A DNA stretch of 29,292 nucleotides, taken from Synechococcales cyanobacterium 340R_concoct_173_sub (GTDB lineage: Bacteria > Cyanobacteriota > Cyanobacteriia > Leptolyngbyales > Leptolyngbyaceae). Both the position numbers and the translations under genes were made by a program. The stretch is from NCBI GenBank assembly GCA_025354065.1, contig JANXNM010000581.1, forward strand, positions 1-29,292, given 5' to 3'. Below, in pieces: positions 14,715-22,293 of this stretch (its first letter is position 1; each line of letters begins with the position of its first letter). The notes under the pieces are model-generated. The model ran no database searches. It was not told where the DNA came from and worked only from the letters and a program-made list of their open reading frames with translations.

Positions 14715-16040
14715 CTAACAGCAAGGATCAGGATCTTGAGGTGGGAAGAGTTGATCGTTATTTGAACGGGTCTCCCGAGTTGCTAGGGAACTGGACTGAT
14801 TTTTACGCGGTTGACGAATACGGAATTTTGCACTTTGGGGATCCAACACAATTCGACCAGGCACAGGTTTGCGTGATGGCTGGAATCCAGGAATAACATC
14901 ACCCAAGGGAATGCCTTCGAGGCTAGGCATCGATCGGGTTTCTCGGAGTTTATGCCAGACCGATCGAGACATCATTAGAGTGTGGGCGATAGGTTTGGCA
15001 CCGACCCGCTCTAAATAAGCTTCGCGTTCAGGATGATAGTCCGCCGACAAAATTTGTAGCGACTGGCTTGGGAACTCGGAGGTAATGCGGGCCACTTGGG
15101 CCATCACTTCGGGGTAGAGCCAAGTGTAAGCGGGATGCACGGCAAGTTGGGCACTGTGAGATTGAGAGCCATCACGGCTGAGGGTGACTTGAAAATGGGC
15201 GATTGCCACCTTTCGTTGGGGTTCAAACACGTACCCACTCACGACTTCGGTTTGTGTCATCCACTGCTTAACTAACTGGATGACGGAGCCAAATAGACTG
15301 ACTTTAAAATCCTGAGGGTGACGATCGAAAACTTGACGGACCAGCGGAGGCATGGCCATATTATCAAGTTGATAGAGTAAATGAGCGTCTGCATTGCTGA
15401 CGGGGAGAAGGTTTGGCAGATCGGGTTCGCGTTCGGCAATTTTCTGAAGCTGTTCGGGGGCAATGGACCAGTAGGTCATCTGAGCTACGGGCTGGAATCC
15501 ATTGTGGCGATACAGCGGCAAGCGAGTTTCATCACTCACGTCTAGTTCCAAAATCCAGGTACGCGCCTGAAGAATGGTCTCAAAGCTATTCCTTAACAGC
15601 AGGGAACCCATCTCCATGGCCGTCACTAAAGTTGTGGTCGTGGTCTTCTCTTCGCCTGCGGTGGTGTTTTCGCCTGCGGTCTTCTCTTCGCCTGCGGTTG
15701 CGTTTTCGTCCGTGATGACTACCGATTCTGCTGCTAGCCGATCGACCCGCCAAGTGGTTCCTGCGCTGTTGAAGGGCGAAGTCTGAATTACGCCGCAAAC
15801 TTTAGAGGCCGCTTCGGCAATTTGAATAGACAGTGAATGACGCAACGGGTTCGGAAACCAGCGCAAAAACTTCAGCAACCCATACCAGCGACTTACATCA
15901 ATGTTGTGTTCACGAACCATCGAGGCCGCGCTGGGAATCTCTTCCATCACCGAACGACTGATACGATCGAATACTTCTAAGTCCCGATATTGCAACGTAC
16001 GAATATTGACAGTCGAAGTGGGACGAGAAGGTCGCATCAT
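14715..16040 (-). CDS. GNAT-family N-acetyltransferase, cyanobacterial, with tandem-repeat insertion
   Basis: 441 residues, soluble. The N-terminal half contains a GNAT-like core (about 13-205): VNIRTLQYRDLEVFDRISRS at the start, and the end-of-domain pattern ILELDVSDETRLPLYRHNGF followed by QPVAQMTYW. A second, weaker GNAT-like half (about 225-360) contains SAQLAVHPAYTWLYPEVMAQ and AYLERVGAKPIAHTLMM. The substrate is unknown. Between two strands of the first domain sits a low-complexity insertion, T115-K132 being three 6-residue units TAGEEK/TAGENT/TAGEEK, encoded by 18-bp DNA repeats. The C-terminus is basic and probably disordered. The stop abuts the ruvX ATG; the CofE-like gene lies 52 bp upstream. 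Confidence 0.8.
   Translation of the reverse strand: MMRPSRPTSTVNIRTLQYRDLEVFDRISRSVMEEIPSAASMVREHNIDVSRWYGLLKFLRWFPNPLRHSLSIQIAEAASKVCGVIQTSPFNSAGTTWRVDRLAAESVVITDENATAGEEKTAGENTTAGEEKTTTTTLVTAMEMGSLLLRNSFETILQARTWILELDVSDETRLPLYRHNGFQPVAQMTYWSIAPEQLQKIAEREPDLPNLLPVSNADAHLLYQLDNMAMPPLVRQVFDRHPQDFKVSLFGSVIQLVKQWMTQTEVVSGYVFEPQRKVAIAHFQVTLSRDGSQSHSAQLAVHPAYTWLYPEVMAQVARITSEFPSQSLQILSADYHPEREAYLERVGAKPIAHTLMMSRSVWHKLRETRSMPSLEGIPLGDVIPGFQPSRKPVPGRIVLDPQSAKFRIRQPRKNQSSSLATRETRSNNDQLFPPQDPDPCC
15645..15698. repeat. Three 18-bp tandem units inside the GNAT gene
   Basis: CTTCTCTTCGCCTGCGGT (15645-15662), GGTGTTTTCGCCTGCGGT (15663-15680) and CTTCTCTTCGCCTGCGGT (15681-15698); units 1 and 3 are identical. 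A degenerate fourth unit follows at 15699-15716. The unit length keeps the reading frame, adding Thr-Ala-Gly-Glu hexapeptides. Confidence 0.95.
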
Positions 16041-16092
16041 GAGAGAGCATCCAGAAAAGTACGCGGAAAAAGGCTTTATTGAAACGGGTCTT

Positions 16093-17322
16093 CTAGCTTA
16101 CCGACGGACGAATCAATACAACGGGCGTTTGCTCATTAGCATTTCCTGCCGGATTTGTAATCAGAGCCTTCTCTAAAAAATTAACCGGAATACCAGCCGT
16201 CGTTGCCAATATCTTAACGCGCCGCAAATCATTTACGTCTACGATCGCAGCTTCAAGCCCTGTTTCTTTCTTAATTCGATCGCAAACAGCTTGGGGATTA
16301 TGTGGACCCAGCACCACAAACTGATCATAGGGCGGAATCGTGCCCGTCACATCATCCACTAGGTTGGCTTGTTCGCCAGCCAGCCGATAGAACATGCCAT
16401 CGACGTTAAGTTTACGGGCCATTGAGTAGGGCAATAGCTTAAATGGAATGCTGCCCACAAAGGATAAAAACACTCTCGGTGCGCCTACAATGTCAATCAG
16501 AGTCTGCAATCCACCCGCTGTGGCCAAGCTGGAGGTGGATTTAAACATGTAGCACAATCGCTTAGCTAACCAGCCAGGATTAATATCTCTGAAGTGACGG
16601 AAACGGCCTTGGATGATGGCGAGGGGAGATTCGCCGATCGTCACAATGTCACCTTTTTGAGCATGGGGAAGCACATATTGCTTAACGACTTCGACAGGAT
16701 CATCCAGATTTGTGAGCAGGTGGGTTTTAATTGGCAAAATATCCGAATTTTCCGCAGGTCGCCAGCGCTTCGAGTCTTCAACAGACGGAAATCTCAACGG
16801 CACAATGACATGCTTAGTACAGGGGACTTTGCCTTCAGGACCGTAGGTGACATAGTTCACTCGGACCCAAGCCACTTGAAGCGCATCTACCTTGTCGCCT
16901 TCCAAATCAATGCGGATTTCAATGGTCTCGCATTTGCCGAAATCCACGATGTCGCTCTCCCAATAATCATCCTCGCGGCCATCGAAATAATCAAAATGGT
17001 TAATGATTCGGTTGCGTTGGGTAATGCCTTCGGTGGAAGCTTTCGATAGGAGCTTCACGTCTGTCCACAGCTCAGGAATCATCACATCGAGCCGCTTAGT
17101 GGGATTAATGAATTCAATTTTCCCAATGATTTGACAGTGGGTAGGGCTGACGGGTGTGATGTCCCATTTCCCATCAGTGACTTCTAAGGCATTTCCCAGC
17201 CGACGGCGATATTGAAAATCCAGCCCGATCGCCACTAATGCAAATGCGAGTGCGAGCAGTCCACCGATCGTGAGCATTGGCCAACCGATCGTGAGCATTG
17301 GCCAAAGAAGAAACATCAACAT
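16093..17322 (-). CDS. CofE-like (F420-0:gamma-glutamyl ligase family) membrane-anchored protein
   Basis: 409 residues. The N-terminus (about 1-33) is a hydrophobic anchor that contains a duplicated heptapeptide, WPMLTIG-WPMLTIG. Residues about 40-195 form a beta-rich domain (WDITPVSPTHCQIIGKIEF, VDALQVAWVRVNYVTYG). From about 210 the sequence matches the F420 ligase/CofE family: AQKGDIVTIGESPLAIIQGR, INPGWLAKRLC, YDQFVVLGPHNPQAVCDRIK and GLEAAIVDVNDL. True CofE adds glutamates to coenzyme F420; most cyanobacteria do not make F420, so this homologue probably acts on something else. It sits between SpoIID and GNAT genes in a cell-envelope block. The start is ambiguous among several closely spaced ATGs. 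Confidence 0.75.
   Translation of the reverse strand: MLMFLLWPMLTIGWPMLTIGGLLALAFALVAIGLDFQYRRRLGNALEVTDGKWDITPVSPTHCQIIGKIEFINPTKRLDVMIPELWTDVKLLSKASTEGITQRNRIINHFDYFDGREDDYWESDIVDFGKCETIEIRIDLEGDKVDALQVAWVRVNYVTYGPEGKVPCTKHVIVPLRFPSVEDSKRWRPAENSDILPIKTHLLTNLDDPVEVVKQYVLPHAQKGDIVTIGESPLAIIQGRFRHFRDINPGWLAKRLCYMFKSTSSLATAGGLQTLIDIVGAPRVFLSFVGSIPFKLLPYSMARKLNVDGMFYRLAGEQANLVDDVTGTIPPYDQFVVLGPHNPQAVCDRIKKETGLEAAIVDVNDLRRVKILATTAGIPVNFLEKALITNPAGNANEQTPVVLIRPSVS
17264..17305. repeat. Perfect 21-bp tandem duplication in the CofE-like gene
   Basis: CCGATCGTGAGCATTGGCCAA occurs at 17264-17284 and again at 17285-17305 without a mismatch. It adds seven residues (WPMLTIG) to the membrane anchor. Perfect identity implies a recent event. 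Confidence 0.97.
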
Positions 17323-17436
17323 TACTTAAAAAACGTCCCTGTGCAGGTTGATCACATCTAATTCCTGAAGATTATCCCTTAAAAGCGTAATTCTTGACGG
17401 CACAATATACCGTAATCCCAAAATTCATTCACCGAA

Positions 17437-18729
17437 CTACTCATCTTTAGCAATTTTCCCGACCTTAGTGGTTGGATAATAGTTAGCGAGAATTTGGTCA
17501 TATTTGTAGCCTTTCTCCGCCAAACTCTTTGCCCCCAATTGGCTCATCCCTCTCCCTGCAAAGGCTTCCGCCACGATGTCATCAGACGCAGCATAGAGCG
17601 ATTCCACGACTCCACCTTTGTAACTGACGTATTCTCCAGAAGTGATGTCCACGGCTTGGTTGCTGCGATCGTCTTCTCGTTGAGTGCCGCTGTAAACTTG
17701 AAAATATTCATCGCTGCCAATGTGATAACGAGAATTTGCAGGTTTGAAATAGTAGGTCAAGGCATAGGAACGCGCCGCAACGGCTTGGGCTTTAATGGAT
17801 TCGGGACTCCAACTGGGCGAGACTTCACTAGCCACGACACTGTAGAGATAATGCCGCAGATTAATGTAATTCACTGCATGAAGCGTAGTGCCATCGGACG
17901 AAAGCAGCAGCTTGCCTCGATAAGGACGATTGTTTAAATACAGCAGTCCGCCTGGTTCAGGTTCGATGAAGGTGTTGGTGGGGAAGCTTTGCGTGCCGAT
18001 CGTAATGCCACTGCCCGAAAGCTGGGCCGTATGGGCTTGAGTGACGGCTAGATTGCCTAGTTTATTTCCTTTTTCGTCGGTCAAATTCAGAGCTGTGGTG
18101 CTAGCAAAGGCGATCGAACTTCCCTTACCAATAGAAACATGCATCTCAATATAGGCATCCACTGGCGCATTGGTCGATTCAAAAACGGCCTTGGCTTTGG
18201 CATTTTGAGCTTTTTGCTCTGGAGTGAGTTTGGATAGGTCAACGGGTGTAAGCGTCGGTGCAGGCGCAATGGCGAGAGGCGAGACTTTAGGCAATGGAAT
18301 TGCACTTAAGCTTCTGTTTGGAAGGGGCAATCCGGGAGCAGCCAAGCTGAGAGTGGAGGGTGCAGCGGCGACATCAGAAATTCCCTTAACAGAAGTACGA
18401 TCGACCGGGTGAGGCATTGTAATCCAAGCGATCGAGGGGAACAGCCCCAACAACGGCAACAGCAGCCATGGCCGACGGGTTACAAACGTTTTAGCGATCG
18501 TCTTCAGCGGAACGTTAGGAAGTTCTGGGGCTGCCGGGGCCGTTAGTTCACTGAAGGCTTGGGAAATGGTTTCGTCGCTAGGGTAATCGGATTCTGTGGC
18601 GGGTTCGACAAACGACACCGGACTATCGATAGAATCATTGGCCTCTAGACGGTCAGGCCGATCGGTCTCAGGACGGACTTCGAGTGAGTTTTGAAGCATT
18701 TTTTTAAAGGAATTTTTATTAAGCCACAT
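17437..18729 (-). CDS. SpoIID/LytB-domain protein
   Basis: 430 residues. Layout: cytoplasmic N-terminus (1-86), one transmembrane helix (about 87-104, WLLLPLLGLFPSIAWI), a Pro/Ala/Ser-rich periplasmic linker (about 105-170), a beta-rich segment (about 190-270) and the SpoIID domain (about 270-420). Key positions: ASEVSPSWSPESIKAQAVAA (300-319), whose E302 aligns with the catalytic glutamate of SpoIID glycan hydrolases, and GRGMSQLGAKSLAEKG (392-407). The family cuts or modulates peptidoglycan: SpoIID is a lytic transglycosylase, LytB an amidase enhancer. ATG 18729 is used; ATG 18699 (MLQNSLEVRPE) is an alternative. It is upstream of the CofE-like gene by 114 bp on the same strand. Confidence 0.88.
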   Translation of the reverse strand: MWLNKNSFKKMLQNSLEVRPETDRPDRLEANDSIDSPVSFVEPATESDYPSDETISQAFSELTAPAAPELPNVPLKTIAKTFVTRRPWLLLPLLGLFPSIAWITMPHPVDRTSVKGISDVAAAPSTLSLAAPGLPLPNRSLSAIPLPKVSPLAIAPAPTLTPVDLSKLTPEQKAQNAKAKAVFESTNAPVDAYIEMHVSIGKGSSIAFASTTALNLTDEKGNKLGNLAVTQAHTAQLSGSGITIGTQSFPTNTFIEPEPGGLLYLNNRPYRGKLLLSSDGTTLHAVNYINLRHYLYSVVASEVSPSWSPESIKAQAVAARSYALTYYFKPANSRYHIGSDEYFQVYSGTQREDDRSNQAVDITSGEYVSYKGGVVESLYAASDDIVAEAFAGRGMSQLGAKSLAEKGYKYDQILANYYPTTKVGKIAKDE

Positions 18730-19679
18730 GTTTAAGACACATTGGAACGCGCAGGAATAAATGGGGTTTGGGTGAGCAAGGATTCGTTTAGTCTAAAAGA
18801 TTTTGTGGGTGATGAGACGATCGTATCAATAGACTCTCAACTGATTCAATTATTCACGCTATTCGTCGCCCAATTCTGATGATTTTAGAAGAAAAACACG
18901 ACTCAGGTGTTCCAAAATATCATCTTTAACCCGAACAGTCGTCGCCCAATCCTGAAGCCTTGCAAAAAATGTCTTAAAAGAAAGTGATGGCGATAATGCA
19001 ATCAGAGATCTGATAAAAGAAATGAGATCAACAAAAATGACATCATCAAACATTTGAAATATCTCCGAAAATTTGAGGATATTGATATTGTTTTTTGGAG
19101 CCACCTTGCCAAGGATTCTCCGTCGCTGGAAAAATGGACCCCGATGATCCAGGTAGTAAATCGCTATGGGTGTTCATGGAAGCGGTGGCTTTTACAAAAC
19201 CTCGATCGCTCCTCTTAAAAGAAATAACAATAGGCCCTAACACCATCTCAACTAAAAAGCGATTATAACTAATAGACTTCAAGCTGAGTCCAAATATCAA
19301 GGTGAGTCTAAATATCAAGTAAAACTACTATCTCCAACTCATTTTCATCAAATTCTAAAGAAAACAAAATCCTACAGTCATAGCCACAAGAACAGGCTTT
19401 TAGTCCTAATAGTTTCCCTCTAAGGAATGAGTGCCTAATTGAGAAGCAAAAATGTCTTCTTTCATCTGCTGCAATTTGAATAATTTTTGTCTCAAGTTAA
19501 GAATTGCGTTTGACGAATTTCCGAAACGATCGCGTTAACTATAGGTCACCTGCATTTGGTAAGGCTTCGATCGTAATAGCCTCTGGATCATCGTGCTGGC
19601 CTCAAACTCCTTGCCCAATTGCTGTGACGGGTGAAGTTACCTGGTACGATCGAATCCAATCGAAATTTATTGCTTCGTC
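18730..19679. other. 950-bp gene-poor gap with possible gene remnants
   Basis: No gene here is convincing. Three fragments overlap. On the minus strand, 18859-19104 (81 codons, DILEHLSRVFLLKSSELGDE at its end) and 19046-19318 (90 codons). On the plus strand, 18997-19215 is open for 73 codons without a start codon and reads protein-like (DIDIVFWSHLAKDSPSLEKW, then NRYGCSWKRWLL). I cannot place any of them in a family. They may be pieces of a decayed gene. The last 300 bp, which should carry the promoter of the AlkB-like gene, is AT-rich; a plus-strand frame from 19504 overlaps that gene out of frame and is probably chance. Confidence 0.5.
19285..19320. repeat. Two tandem 18-bp units
   Basis: TGAGTCCAAATATCAAGG (19285-19302) and TGAGTCTAAATATCAAGT (19303-19320) differ at two positions. 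They lie in the gap between the SpoIID and AlkB-like genes. No function is apparent. Confidence 0.85.
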
Positions 19680-20231
19680 ATGGCCGCAACCCAAACCCGT
19701 AACGTCCCCCATCTCCTCATTGAAGATGGATTTCTCAAAAAACAATTTGAATTATTTCAAACCCTAGTCGAGACCATAGATTGGGAAACCAGCATGAGCG
19801 CCCGAAAAACGGCCTCCTTTGGCGTACCTTACAATTACGTCCAAATGACCTACGCAGCGGTTCCAATGCATCCAGCCTTGATGATGGTTTCCGATCGGCT
19901 CTTCACTAGGCTCGGAATTCGATTTAACAATTGCCTACTGAACTATTATGAAACAGGCTACAACCGCATGGGATTTCATGCCGACGACACCACAGGTTTA
20001 GAGCCAGAAACAGGAGTTGCGATCGTCTCTATTGGGTCTCCCCGCGCCATTACTTACCGTCACAAGCTCGATCCCGAACTCCGCCACAAATTCACCCTCC
20101 AGCCCGGCTCCCTGCTTTACATGGAATCAGCAGTACAGGAAGACTGGTTCCACGCCATCAACCGCCAAAAAGGAGTTGGGCCAAGAATTAGCTTGACTTG
20201 GCGGCTATTTAAAGACAGCGATATACAATAG
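19680..20231 (+). CDS. AlkB-like Fe(II)/2-oxoglutarate-dependent dioxygenase
   Basis: 183 residues, the usual size of short AlkB-family enzymes. Iron and co-substrate ligands are all visible: H100 and D102 in MGFHADDT, H158 in DWFHAINRQ, and the two arginines of GPRISLTWRL (R169, R175), the second of which matches the RxxxxxR signature binding 2-oxoglutarate and the active site. The NYYETGYNRMGFHADD segment is typical. AlkB homologues demethylate alkylated nucleic acids or proteins; the substrate is not deducible. ATG 19680 (MAATQTRNVPHLL) lacks a Shine-Dalgarno sequence. The stop is 37 bp before the glcF start on the same strand, so co-transcription is possible. Confidence 0.9.
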   Translation: MAATQTRNVPHLLIEDGFLKKQFELFQTLVETIDWETSMSARKTASFGVPYNYVQMTYAAVPMHPALMMVSDRLFTRLGIRFNNCLLNYYETGYNRMGFHADDTTGLEPETGVAIVSIGSPRAITYRHKLDPELRHKFTLQPGSLLYMESAVQEDWFHAINRQKGVGPRISLTWRLFKDSDIQ

Positions 20232-20268
20232 ATATTAAGTCAGCAGATTCTAATCAGCCTCCGTCTCT

Positions 20269-21651
20269 ATGATCACAACCTCGATCGTCCCCGAAAATGC
20301 CCCAGCCGATGCGCCCTGTCGCGAGTTTGATAGTGGTGGATTTGACAGCCTCAATCCGCCCAATGACAAGTTGATTGATGCCTGTGTACATTGTGGATTT
20401 TGTTTATCGACCTGCCCTAGCTATCGCGTCCTCGGGACCGAAACTGACTCTCCTCGGGGACGAATTTACCTGATGGATGGCATTAATGAGGGCACCATTC
20501 CCTTCACGCCTGCGGTAATTCAGCATTTTGATACCTGTTTGGGTTGTCTTGCTTGTGTCACCACTTGTCCGTCGGGAGTGCAGTACGACAAACTGATTGA
20601 ATCGACCCGCGCTCAAGTTCGCCGCAATGCCGATCGCTCTCCTATTGAAAAGATTCTTCGCAGTATTGTCTTTAATCTATTTCCCTATCCTAATCGCTTA
20701 CGTTTGGTCATGCGCCCGGTTACGTTGTATCAAAGTCTCGGATTGCAAAATTGGGTCCGATCGATGGGATTTCTAAACCTTATTTCTCCGCAATTGTCGG
20801 CCATGGAAGGCATGTTACCCAAACTGCCCGCTGGAGCATTTAAAGATACATTACCAGAAGTAATCGCCGCGCAAGGTGAACAGCGGTATCGAGTTGGAAT
20901 GCTTTTGGGCTGTGTGCAGCGGTTATTTAACCCAGCCGTGAATGCTGCAACAATGCGTGTATTGACGGCCAATGGTTGCCAAGTCGTTATTCCAAAAAGC
21001 CAGGGCTGTTGCGGCGCATTACCCCATCACCAAGGCGAAGAAGATCAGGCCCGATCGTTTGCCAAACAAATGATTGATAGTTTTGATGCGGAAAATGTTG
21101 AGTATATATTGATCAATGCGTCCGGTTGTGGGCATACCATGAAAGAGTATGGTCATTTACTCAAAGATGATAAAGACTATGCCGATCGGGCTGTGGCCTT
21201 TGTGGATAAGGTGCGTGATGTCCAAGAATTTCTAGCTGAAGTTGGTCTAACAGCCCCGCTCTCAGCCTTGCAAACTGAACCATTGTCAATTGTTTATCAA
21301 GATGCTTGCCATATGATTCATGGGCAAAAGATTACAAATCAACCGCGCAAATTACTCAAACAAATTCCGGGCGTAACGCTAAAAGAACCGATTGATGCAG
21401 CATTGTGTTGTGGGAGTGCAGGGGTATACAACATCTTCCAGCCCGAGATTGCCGAAGAACTTGGACAACAGAAAGTGACTAACTTAACTAAAACGGGGGC
21501 AACTGCGATCGGGAGTGCAAATATTGGCTGTTATGTTCAAATTTCTAAACATTTAGCAATTCAGGGAAAAGTGATACCTGTACTTCATCCAATGCAGTTC
21601 TTAGATTATTCAATTCGTGGCATTCAACTTTCAGATCATTCGGAGAGTTAA
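20269..21651 (+). CDS. glcF: Glycolate oxidase iron-sulfur subunit GlcF-like protein
   Basis: 460 residues. Two [4Fe-4S] ferredoxin motifs: C39-C42-C45-C49 (CVHCGFCLSTCP) and C90-C93-C96-C100 (CLGCLACVTTCP). Two CCG (DUF224) domains follow, with SQGCCGALPHH plus NASGCGHTMKEYG, and QDACHMIHGQ plus ALCCGSAGVYN; a late conserved cysteine lies in SANIGCYVQIS. GlcF works with FAD subunits GlcD/GlcE to oxidise glycolate or lactate in photorespiration and pass electrons to quinone. No glcD is in the window. The last 60 codons are duplicated, in damaged form, at 22294-22527. The stop TAA is at 21649-21651, one base before a relic kinase stop on the opposite strand. Confidence 0.93.
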   Translation: MITTSIVPENAPADAPCREFDSGGFDSLNPPNDKLIDACVHCGFCLSTCPSYRVLGTETDSPRGRIYLMDGINEGTIPFTPAVIQHFDTCLGCLACVTTCPSGVQYDKLIESTRAQVRRNADRSPIEKILRSIVFNLFPYPNRLRLVMRPVTLYQSLGLQNWVRSMGFLNLISPQLSAMEGMLPKLPAGAFKDTLPEVIAAQGEQRYRVGMLLGCVQRLFNPAVNAATMRVLTANGCQVVIPKSQGCCGALPHHQGEEDQARSFAKQMIDSFDAENVEYILINASGCGHTMKEYGHLLKDDKDYADRAVAFVDKVRDVQEFLAEVGLTAPLSALQTEPLSIVYQDACHMIHGQKITNQPRKLLKQIPGVTLKEPIDAALCCGSAGVYNIFQPEIAEELGQQKVTNLTKTGATAIGSANIGCYVQISKHLAIQGKVIPVLHPMQFLDYSIRGIQLSDHSES

Positions 21652-21701
21652 ATCACGACTGTTTGGTGGGAATGCAAAGGTAAAATACTATTCCATTCCC
21701 C
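21468..21701. repeat. Direct repeat copy A: glcF 3' end plus relic of a kinase 3' end
   Basis: This 234-bp segment aligns without gaps to 22294-22527 (constant offset 826) with 36 mismatches by my hand count, about 85% identity. It contains the functional end of glcF and, downstream on the minus strand (about 21656-21707), codons for GNGIVFYLCIPTKQS and a TGA stop at 21653-21655. These are recognisable as the end of a histidine kinase (compare GNGTEFYLRIPIQQS in the intact kinase). Confidence 0.93.
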
Positions 21702-21709
21702 GGAATCAG

Positions 21710-22075
21710 TTAGACGTTGATAAAAAGATCTTCACCTTCTTGGCTAACGGCGAAATTTGCCACATCGGTCGGCTCTTTACCCATTGCCATCATTTTTTTT
21801 GCAAAACCAGGTAGCGTAATTCCCATCGCTGATTCGACCCATCCGACACTTTTGCCAGTACAAATTTCAAACTTAGCACCATGGAAGGGACAAGTGATAA
21901 CTCCGTTTTCTAATTTGCCACTACTCAGGGGTAGTCCTAGGTGAGGACATTTGTTGGCAACGGCACAATAGCTGTCTCCGACTTTTGCCACAAGAACGGA
22001 TTGTTTTCCAGCGTTAGTTTTTAAAACCTTGTCGGTACTGACATCGGATGTGGTAGCAATTTTGATTTTTGTCAT
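21710..22075 (-). CDS. Rieske [2Fe-2S] ferredoxin-like protein
   Basis: 121 residues, no signal peptide or membrane segment, so a soluble electron carrier or ferredoxin component. Both cluster motifs are intact: C43-P-H45 in NKCPHLGLPL and C62-P-F-H65 in ITCPFHGAKFE, with 16 residues between C-x-H and C-x2-H. Such small Rieske proteins often serve dioxygenases or act as biosensor-like redox carriers; no oxygenase partner with a matching operon is visible. ATG 22075 has no clear Shine-Dalgarno sequence. The gene lies exactly between two direct copies of the glcF/kinase junction, on the same strand as the kinase, and its stop is only 8 bp beyond copy A. This points to insertion here. Confidence 0.92.
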   Translation of the reverse strand: MTKIKIATTSDVSTDKVLKTNAGKQSVLVAKVGDSYCAVANKCPHLGLPLSSGKLENGVITCPFHGAKFEICTGKSVGWVESAMGITLPGFAKKMMAMGKEPTDVANFAVSQEGEDLFINV

Positions 22076-22293
22076 GATGTGAGCTTTTTTGTAGGATTGG
22101 GGATAGAGAAATTCTAACTAACAGATGATACAGGTTTTCTGGATGATGTACAGAAAATATGGAAAAATTGATTCAAATTTTGAATGACAATTAATTAAAG
22201 TTTCTCACTAATTGTGATCTGTTGCTCAAGGTAGGCAATTATTTCTATTCAAATATAATTAATAGATATTTCAATATTCATGCGAACTTGCTT
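22076..22293. other. AT-rich region upstream of the Rieske gene
   Basis: About 218 bp without coding signal, notably AT-rich. It presumably contains the Rieske promoter on the minus strand. I see no clear -10/-35 pair or hairpin. It ends exactly where repeat copy B begins. Confidence 0.4.

Noticed and set aside
15645..15716. CRISPR-like array
   Set aside because: Units are directly adjacent 18-mers without unique spacers and keep the GNAT reading frame.
15586..15798. Arginine-rich minus-strand frame (RRRREDRRRKHHRRRRED)
   Set aside because: It is a frame-shifted reading of the 18-bp repeat inside the GNAT gene, not a separate basic protein.
19504..19767. 87-codon plus-strand frame upstream of the AlkB-like gene
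   Set aside because: TTG start and overlap with the well supported AlkB-like gene in another frame; no family recognised.
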